A stretch of 44,566 nucleotides of DNA from an uncultured Desulfocapsa sp. (GTDB lineage Bacteria; Desulfobacterota; Desulfobulbia; Desulfobulbales; Desulfocapsaceae). Position 1 is the first letter of the stretch, and every line of letters begins with the position of its first letter. The DNA lies in NCBI GenBank assembly GCA_947311435.1, contig CAMZKT010000004.1:1-44566 (forward strand), read 5' to 3'. Shown here piece after piece: positions 38,479 to 44,566 of this stretch. The position numbers and the translations under genes were made by a program. The notes under the pieces are model-generated. The model was not told the origin of the DNA, ran no database searches, and was given only the letters and a program-made list of their open reading frames with translations.

Positions 38479-39740
38479 GAACGAAAAAAGAGGCCTTGGT
38501 TCTTCTTCTAGCCGGCGGGGTTGGTAGTCGTTTAAATATTCTGGTACAGAGTCGTGCCAAACCGGCAGTACCATTTGCCGGCGTGTATCGTATCATTGAT
38601 TTCAGTTTGAGCAATGTGATGAATTCCGGGCTTACCAAAGTAGGAGTTCTTACACAATACAAGCCTCTTTCTTTGATGCGCCATCTGGGTATGGGGGCAG
38701 CCTGGGATTTTGCCGGGCGTAGCCGCGGAGTGAAAATTCTTCCTCCTCATACTGGCTTTAAGGATTCTGACTGGTATAAAGGAACTGCTGATGCGGTGCG
38801 ACAAAATATAGATTTTCTTGAGAAAAATCCAGCGGATGAGGTGGTTCTTCTTTCTGGCGATCACATCTATTATATGGATTTTGATGCCATGCTGGAATAT
38901 CATCGTTTTAAAAAAGCGGATGTGACCATCGGAATGATGGTGGTGCCCATGAGCGAAATTCATCAGTTTGGTGCAGGTATTACCAACGATGAAAATCGCA
39001 TTATTGATTGGGAGGAAAAGCCGGAAAATCCTAAAACCAATCTCGCCTCAATGGGTATATATGTGTTTGATTACAAGTACCTGCTTGATACCCTCTATAA
39101 AGACAGGGCAGAAGTTGATTTTGGTATGCACATTTTACCACGGGCCATTGATAATGATAATGTCTTTGCCTATCCCTTTTATGGCTACTGGCGTGATGTT
39201 GGAACCATCCAGTCCTATTGGCAGGCCAATATGGATGTGATACGGCGGGACAGTGACATTTCCCCGGCAGAGTGGGGAGTGAGAACAAACATTGAGTCAG
39301 AAGGGCGGCCGGCGGATCGCCCGCCTGCACGATTCGGTAATGACGCCAAGGTGAGCTCTTCGATGATATCCTCTGGCTGTGTGGTGAAGGGGACTGTCGA
39401 AAATTCTGTTTTGGCACCCGGCGTGATTGTTGAAGAGGGGGCTGTAATCAAGGATTCCATTCTCTTTGCAGATTGTATTGTGGGGAAAAACAGTACAGTC
39501 GACCTGAGTATTTGTGATAAGCGGGCACATATCTCAAATCATGTTGTTGTGGGATCAGGGATGAATCATAAAACCCCCAATTTTCTCCATCCAAAGCATC
39601 TCTATAATGGGATAAGCCTTGTTGGAAAAGAGGCAGTAATACCTGCTGAAACGGTTATTGGCCGGAATTGCATTATCAATTCAAAAACCGATGAGAGTGT
39701 GTACTCTTCTAAAGTCGTGGAAGATGGCGATACGGTTTGA
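38475..39740 (+). CDS. glgC: Glucose-1-phosphate adenylyltransferase
   Basis: LLAGGVGSRLNILVQSRAKPAVPFAGVYRIIDFSLSNV, GDHIYYMDFDAML, WEEKPENP, YWRDVGTIQSYWQANMDV. Start set to the ATG at 38475 (MRTKKEALV), overlapping the upstream stop (TGAGATGA context). Confidence 0.93.
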   Translation: MRTKKEALVLLLAGGVGSRLNILVQSRAKPAVPFAGVYRIIDFSLSNVMNSGLTKVGVLTQYKPLSLMRHLGMGAAWDFAGRSRGVKILPPHTGFKDSDWYKGTADAVRQNIDFLEKNPADEVVLLSGDHIYYMDFDAMLEYHRFKKADVTIGMMVVPMSEIHQFGAGITNDENRIIDWEEKPENPKTNLASMGIYVFDYKYLLDTLYKDRAEVDFGMHILPRAIDNDNVFAYPFYGYWRDVGTIQSYWQANMDVIRRDSDISPAEWGVRTNIESEGRPADRPPARFGNDAKVSSSMISSGCVVKGTVENSVLAPGVIVEEGAVIKDSILFADCIVGKNSTVDLSICDKRAHISNHVVVGSGMNHKTPNFLHPKHLYNGISLVGKEAVIPAETVIGRNCIINSKTDESVYSSKVVEDGDTV

Positions 39741-39787
39741 CTGAGAGCGGCTTGTAAAAGAGAGGAAAATACCAAGCTGATAAGTGA

Positions 39788-39864
39788 TGGTGATCCCGGC
39801 GCGATTCGAACGCGCGACACCCAGATTAGGAATCTGGTGCTCTATCCTGCTGAGCTACGGGACC
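39788..39864 (-). tRNA. tRNA-Arg, anticodon CCU
   Basis: Reverse complement GGTCCCGTAGCTCAGCAGGATAGAGCACCAGATTCCTAATCTGGGTGTCGCGCGTTCGAATCGCGCCGGGATCACCA; cloverleaf, GTTCGAATC T-loop, encoded CCA, anticodon loop TTCCTAA. Confidence 0.97.
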
Positions 39865-39956
39865 ATCAAAAACCATCGGCGGGATAATACCAGTAAACTG
39901 AAACGAATGCCAATGAATTTTAATGGAGCCGGGTCTGAATTTCTCCTGAGTGAATT

Positions 39957-42900
39957 CTACTTCCTTAGCCCCGGTACCTTGATGCCGTCATCATCAAGTT
40001 CAATGGTGTAGAAAATGTCCACAGCATTCCTGTCTGATCCTGTTGTTGTCTCCACATGAATATTACGGTTCAGCCGATAACGGGTGATAAATTCACTGTC
40101 ACCCGTTTTAACATCGGTATCCACCGCCACAGAGAGTTTATTGTTGATTTGTCGGCCAATGGAGAGCATTGCTCCTTTTCCCGCGTCATCGGGGGCAGCC
40201 CCGGTGAGCAGATAGGATATGACATGGCTTTCGGACATGGGCGGGTTGGAGAATGTCGTGATTCTGGGTTTCCGGGCAGGGCCGATGGCGAATATTCCTG
40301 CAACAACATCTCCCACAGTTCTTGTGGCTCGAAGGTTGATCCCCGGTTGACTTAGAGGACCGCCCGGGAAGGAAATTACCCCTGTTTCTATTGCTAAATC
40401 CTGACCATAGGCTCGAAAACTTCCCTGCTTGATGTGGAGAGCTCCACTTCCTTTGATTTGTTCTTCTGGCTCCGAAAGAAGTGTCAGTTGTCCGTCCACA
40501 AAGGCATTGAGTCCAAATCCTGCAAAGTGGACATCCTCGCCCAGTGTTATTTTAAGGAGCATCTGGAAGGGAGCCTTGGGATCTTCTTTCTTTTTCTCCT
40601 GAATAATAACCATATCCGAAGATACTGACTGGCTTCCAGGAGGAAGCTCACGTAACAGTATGTCTGCCTTTGGTATGCTGGCTTCTCCGGTGAGGCTCAT
40701 TAAGCCGTCTTTTTTCTCAAAGAGGATATCGGAAGAAAGAAACACCTGGGTTTGTGGGAGATGTATCAGTCTGAAGTTGTCAGCTTTGAGGCTTGCTCGT
40801 GCCAACATGTTTTTGTTTTGATCTCTGTTGAGGTCGATATGGCCATTCAGTTCCATTTCTCCACCCGGGGATGTAAACGCTCCCTTAAGGGTCAGCTCTC
40901 GGCCGTCGGCCAGAACATCCAGTGTGGTGTCTGCCAGGTCAAGACCTGCCATTGGGATGAGCATGTGAGCGATATTGATTTGCCCCTTACCATTTATTTC
41001 AGGGTTTGCAAGAGTGCCAAGAAGAGTAAAATTCAGATCAATGGAGCCGTCAATATCTTCAACATCCGGAGCAAGTGCCTCGATCAGATCAAACTTACCG
41101 GCATCCATAAAGATCTTAGCGTTTAACCTGGCATCGCCGCCAATATCTTTTTGTAAAAGGTCTGGTGACTGGACTGTAGCCTTGATGATATTGGAGTCAA
41201 CGCTGAGCAGAAAGTCAGCTGAAAGAGCATCGTCCATTATTTTGAGATTGAGATCAGCCCCTTCATGAGGAAGTTCAATGGCTTGTGTTTTTGTGGTGTA
41301 TTGGATGCTTCCAGGTGTTATGTGAGCGACCACATCTGCTTTGAGAGTGTTATGAAATGAGGCAGTTGCCTCTGCCGAGAAGTGGCCGGTCAGCCCTTCA
41401 AGTGTCTCCGGGAACCAGGGCGCGAGCCAGGCAAGGGGGATCTCGTCTATCTGCATGTCTCCCTGGCTGCTACCGCTTTCTCCGTCCCATGCTCCCTTCA
41501 GGCAGAAATCCGCATTTTCCCTGGTCAGGCAGAATGTATCGAGCGATGCAGAGGCCGAATCAACAGAAATGGTGGCTGCTTTGTGTGACTGCCAGGTTCC
41601 GAAATCCGTAGAAGTGGCGGTAACATTCTCGATGAGGCCCTGCCAGGTATCAGCACTGTACACGCCATTCAGGGTGAAATTCATATCTGCCATCTCATGG
41701 TCAAGCTTCAGGAGAATAGTATGTTTTTCTCTGTTGCCATCAGCATGTATGCTCAAGGCTTTGACCTGGTTTTCCTTGTACTGGAGTTTGGCTGCTGCAA
41801 TATCAAGGGAAAAAGGGTCTTCCCAACTGAGATCCACTGTTGCTTTGGCATCGATTTGCTCCAGGAGAAAGTGTGAATAGTGTATTTTTTCACCTGAAAG
41901 ATCAATGTTCAGGAGCGGTGCTGTCATTGCTTTTTGTATGCTTCCACTGCCTTTGAGTTGCCCGGACGCGTCGGGGAGAAGGTCAGAGAAATCAACGATA
42001 TCTACTTTCCATTGTAGATTTGATTGTTCGCCGAGACTTCCTTCCGCCGTTATTGTTGCTCTGCCGGACGATACGGTAAAATTTTGAATGGTGATGGAGT
42101 CAGGCTGCATAGCCAGACTACCGGTTCCATGAATGGGGAGCTCCCGTAGCTGTCCTGAAAGTTGTTCAATGATGAGTTCGGCACTGACACCCTTTTCGTC
42201 TATTTTGCCACTGCTCTGCAACAGCCAGTCCAGTCTGCCCGGCCAGTTTGCATATTCTACTCCAGGGTTAATCTGCTTCGCTTCGCTGTGTATGTCCCAT
42301 TTTAGCATTGGTACCCACTCTGTGTTCCCCCTCAGATCAAGCTTGCCATCAAGAAGGTCCAATGTGAGATGAAGATTTTGAAAGCCCGCTGTGCTGGCCT
42401 GTGTGTTCAGAGTAATATTCCCTTCAGGGATCTGATGTCCTGTTACTGCAGCAGTGAGCAGTAGATGAAAGTCATCCGCCTTCCCCTCGATGCTGGCTTG
42501 CCCCTGCAGGCTTTTGTAGTCTGCGTCTCCTGTGATTGGCCATTGCAGCTTATGCCATGTTAACAGAAGATCAAGTTCCTGTTCCATACTTGCTGTTCCT
42601 GCAAGTGTCATACGTGTTGCCGTATGTGGGTGGAACAGGACGAGATTTTTGATGTCAAATATGAGTTTTTCCAGGTCTGCTTCCATGTTGAGGTCACCGT
42701 CCCAGTTCATTGCTCCATCGTTTTTATCCCGTATTTGAAGAGATGATGTGATTTTTGCATGCTTAAGGCTTCCGTTACCGGACAGTGATCCACTGATAAG
42801 GCCTGGAGTGTCAGGAAAAAAAACATCCGGCCGGAGTTCGCTTATTTCTGTTTGAGCACTCCAGAGAGGATCAGCAAGAATGTTCTCCATGTCCATAATC

Positions 42901-43628
42901 AGGTTTGCGGTAACATCTCCACTGATGTCTTGCTGCATGTGTATCGTTTTTTGCAATTCTCCGGAATATTCTCCCTTAATTGTGAGAGATGGAAGGTCGG
43001 AGGCTAGCGTTTTAATCACTGTTTTTAGCTCAAACGGGTAGCTGCCCACCGGGTTGAGGTTTCCGCTAGCTTGAAGGGAGGCCTCGTCCAGGTCTGCTGA
43101 GAGCTTGTGTAAATGTATGCCCCCTGTATCCCATAAAAGGGAAAATTCTGCTTCGTGGAGCTGTATGCTTTTGCTGTCAGCATTGGAGAAGAAGGTGAAA
43201 TTGCGGAGACTGAGCTTGTCTATACTGACTGTTATGGGAAGAGTCAATTCCGGCAGGAGAAGAGATCCTTTCTTTTCCGGTTGAGTTGTGTTTGCCTGGG
43301 GGAGAACAGTGTGGGAAACGGTAGCGGCGGAAAATTCAAGAATATGAAAGTGAAGCTTAAGCAGGTCTGTACTTTTCCAGTCGAGTACTAAAGAGGCAAC
43401 TTTGGTAATTCCAGAATTGTTTGTAAAGAGAATGTCACGAAGTTCCAGGCGATCAAGTATTCTCCCCTTCGTTGAACCAACTTGCAGGCTGTCGTCAAGA
43501 ATTCTTTCAAGTTGAGCGATGGTGAACTGTGCACCTCTTTCTGTCCCAAGCAGAAAGAGGAAACTTGTAAAAAGAAGAAGAGAGAGGGATACCAACGTGA
43601 CGACGAGGCGGATAATGAATTTCTTCAC
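39957..43628 (-). CDS. tamB: Translocation and assembly module subunit TamB (AsmA-like/DUF490)
   Basis: ~1220 aa, N-terminal TM, repetitive beta-rich body; C-terminal GSGALHIKQGSFRAYGQDLAIETGVISFPGGPLSQPGINLRATRTVGDVVAGIFAIGPARKPRITTFSNPPMSESHVISYLLTG. Likely GTG start at 43628 in a GTGA overlap with tamA (ORF track start is 43661). Confidence 0.92.
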   Translation of the reverse strand: MKKFIIRLVVTLVSLSLLLFTSFLFLLGTERGAQFTIAQLERILDDSLQVGSTKGRILDRLELRDILFTNNSGITKVASLVLDWKSTDLLKLHFHILEFSAATVSHTVLPQANTTQPEKKGSLLLPELTLPITVSIDKLSLRNFTFFSNADSKSIQLHEAEFSLLWDTGGIHLHKLSADLDEASLQASGNLNPVGSYPFELKTVIKTLASDLPSLTIKGEYSGELQKTIHMQQDISGDVTANLIMDMENILADPLWSAQTEISELRPDVFFPDTPGLISGSLSGNGSLKHAKITSSLQIRDKNDGAMNWDGDLNMEADLEKLIFDIKNLVLFHPHTATRMTLAGTASMEQELDLLLTWHKLQWPITGDADYKSLQGQASIEGKADDFHLLLTAAVTGHQIPEGNITLNTQASTAGFQNLHLTLDLLDGKLDLRGNTEWVPMLKWDIHSEAKQINPGVEYANWPGRLDWLLQSSGKIDEKGVSAELIIEQLSGQLRELPIHGTGSLAMQPDSITIQNFTVSSGRATITAEGSLGEQSNLQWKVDIVDFSDLLPDASGQLKGSGSIQKAMTAPLLNIDLSGEKIHYSHFLLEQIDAKATVDLSWEDPFSLDIAAAKLQYKENQVKALSIHADGNREKHTILLKLDHEMADMNFTLNGVYSADTWQGLIENVTATSTDFGTWQSHKAATISVDSASASLDTFCLTRENADFCLKGAWDGESGSSQGDMQIDEIPLAWLAPWFPETLEGLTGHFSAEATASFHNTLKADVVAHITPGSIQYTTKTQAIELPHEGADLNLKIMDDALSADFLLSVDSNIIKATVQSPDLLQKDIGGDARLNAKIFMDAGKFDLIEALAPDVEDIDGSIDLNFTLLGTLANPEINGKGQINIAHMLIPMAGLDLADTTLDVLADGRELTLKGAFTSPGGEMELNGHIDLNRDQNKNMLARASLKADNFRLIHLPQTQVFLSSDILFEKKDGLMSLTGEASIPKADILLRELPPGSQSVSSDMVIIQEKKKEDPKAPFQMLLKITLGEDVHFAGFGLNAFVDGQLTLLSEPEEQIKGSGALHIKQGSFRAYGQDLAIETGVISFPGGPLSQPGINLRATRTVGDVVAGIFAIGPARKPRITTFSNPPMSESHVISYLLTGAAPDDAGKGAMLSIGRQINNKLSVAVDTDVKTGDSEFITRYRLNRNIHVETTTGSDRNAVDIFYTIELDDDGIKVPGLRK

Positions 43629-44566
43629 AGTGTTGCTCCAAAACCGATATGGATTCTCCAATCATTCAGATCCGGGTTCTCGCTCACGGGATAGGCGATA
43701 TCGATACGCAGTGAACCAAAGGGGGCCAGCCAGCGGAATCCAATGCCGCTGCCCATGTACAGCTTGTCCAGTGTGTCGTTATACGAATTCCCCGCATCGA
43801 CAAAAGCAGCAAGGACCCATTTTTCTGCAATGCGGTGGTCGTATTCAAAACTTCCTGATACTACATGCTTGCCACCAACCCCACTTCCCTTCTCATTTAC
43901 AGGCCCCAGAGACTCATAGGCATACCCGCGGACGGAATTGTCCCCACCGCTAAAAAACCTGAGTGACGTGGGATATATGTCGTAATTGTCCACCCAGGAA
44001 GTTCCTATTTCCAATCGCGAATCCAGGCGCCCGTTTTCGCCGAATCCCATCATGTATCGTCCTTTCAGGTGCAGACGAGTATAAGATGTGTCTGAGAGCA
44101 GTGCTTCTGCGCTTCCACGGAGATCTGCAAACAGGAGGTGACCAGATTGGGGAAACATGGAATCCTCAGTGTCTGAAAAACGAATGATTCCCCCTGCACT
44201 GAAAAGCGTGCTGCTCTCTTCCGGCTCGTGCTGAATGGTAAAACTCTCATTTGAGGCAAGGAGGAAGCCTTTATAGAAGAAGGTGTCGGAAAGGTTTCTT
44301 CGGACAAAGGCGGTTTCCAGGTTAAAAGTTGTGCTGTTTGTGTCGGGAGTTTCCTCATATTCATAGCTGGCTGTTGATACCCATCGATCTGTGAGGGGAT
44401 TGACAACGGGAATATTATATTGTGCGTGGAAAACGCCTTCTTTTGCCGAGAGCTTCGTGAAGATTTCAGAATGATGACCATGGCGGTTGATAAGTCGGTT
44501 GTCCCAACGTGCAGAACCATGTATCCCGGTATCTGATTCATAGCCGATTCCAAAGAGAAACTTGTG
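43625..44566 (-). CDS. tamA: TamA-like outer-membrane (BamA/Omp85 superfamily) beta-barrel protein, N-terminus beyond the window
   Basis: The frame stays open past the listed Met (44158) to the window edge: HKFLFGIGYESDTGIHGSARWDNRLINRHGHHSEIFTKLSAKEG...FFSGGDNSVRGYAYESLGP...GSGIGFRWLAPFGSLRIDIAYPVSENPDLNDWRIHIGFGATL. Confidence 0.92.
   Translation of the reverse strand, partial: HKFLFGIGYESDTGIHGSARWDNRLINRHGHHSEIFTKLSAKEGVFHAQYNIPVVNPLTDRWVSTASYEYEETPDTNSTTFNLETAFVRRNLSDTFFYKGFLLASNESFTIQHEPEESSTLFSAGGIIRFSDTEDSMFPQSGHLLFADLRGSAEALLSDTSYTRLHLKGRYMMGFGENGRLDSRLEIGTSWVDNYDIYPTSLRFFSGGDNSVRGYAYESLGPVNEKGSGVGGKHVVSGSFEYDHRIAEKWVLAAFVDAGNSYNDTLDKLYMGSGIGFRWLAPFGSLRIDIAYPVSENPDLNDWRIHIGFGATL

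Noticed and set aside
39784-40011. 75-aa plus-strand ORF overlapping the tRNA
   Set aside because: It is the antisense read-through of tRNA-Arg(CCU) and the tamB 3' end.
40056-43953. Many plus-strand ORFs of 60-144 aa opposite tamB/tamA
   Set aside because: Antisense shadows of long, well-supported minus-strand coding sequences.
44065-44553. 162-aa minus-strand ORF in another frame
   Set aside because: The overlapping frame reads a clear TamA beta-barrel to the window edge, so this is an out-of-frame shadow ORF.
1-44566. CRISPR arrays, transposons, prophage or toxin-antitoxin/defence genes
   Set aside because: No repeat-spacer pattern, transposase, integrase or recognisable defence gene was seen on either strand.

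Overview
The window is a chromosomal segment with gene content typical of a Desulfobacterota/Desulfobulbales-like bacterium (taxonomy is inferred from gene style and order only). It starts inside rplN and runs through the spc/alpha ribosomal operon (rplX-rplE-rpsN-rpsH-rplF-rplR-rpsE-rpmD-rplO-secY-map-infA-rpmJ-rpsM-rpsK-rpsD-rpoA-rplQ), closed by a strong intrinsic terminator. Next come a YkgJ-type cysteine-cluster gene and rpsB-tsf-pyrH-frr-uppS-cdsA-dxr-rseP-tsaB-ispG-proS-rel. After these lie an Smr-domain gene, an FKBP/Mip-type PPIase, a Lys/Cys-rich miniprotein, a ferredoxin-nitroreductase, a minus-strand crcB-lptG-orphan-activase cluster, a RACo/DUF4445-type ASKHA protein, a U32 peptidase-family protein, truA, a SPOUT methyltransferase, a DHH phosphoesterase and tandem glgC paralogs. 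The window ends with tRNA-Arg(CCU), tamB and a partial tamA. The items most worth a second look are: (i) a BcrAD/HgdC-like activase with both cluster-ligand cysteines, encoded next to an unidentified Cys-rich partner and close to a ferredoxin-less RACo-like ASKHA protein; (ii) a Rel protein with a degenerate HD hydrolase site but an RXKD-type synthetase motif; (iii) a tandem glgC pair whose first copy looks non-catalytic; (iv) an apparent -1 frameshift hiding the N-terminus of the Smr gene; and (v) several strong, unexplained inverted repeats, especially around rpsB-tsf. No CRISPR array, transposon, prophage or defence island was seen. All functional calls come from reading motifs by eye; no database search was run.
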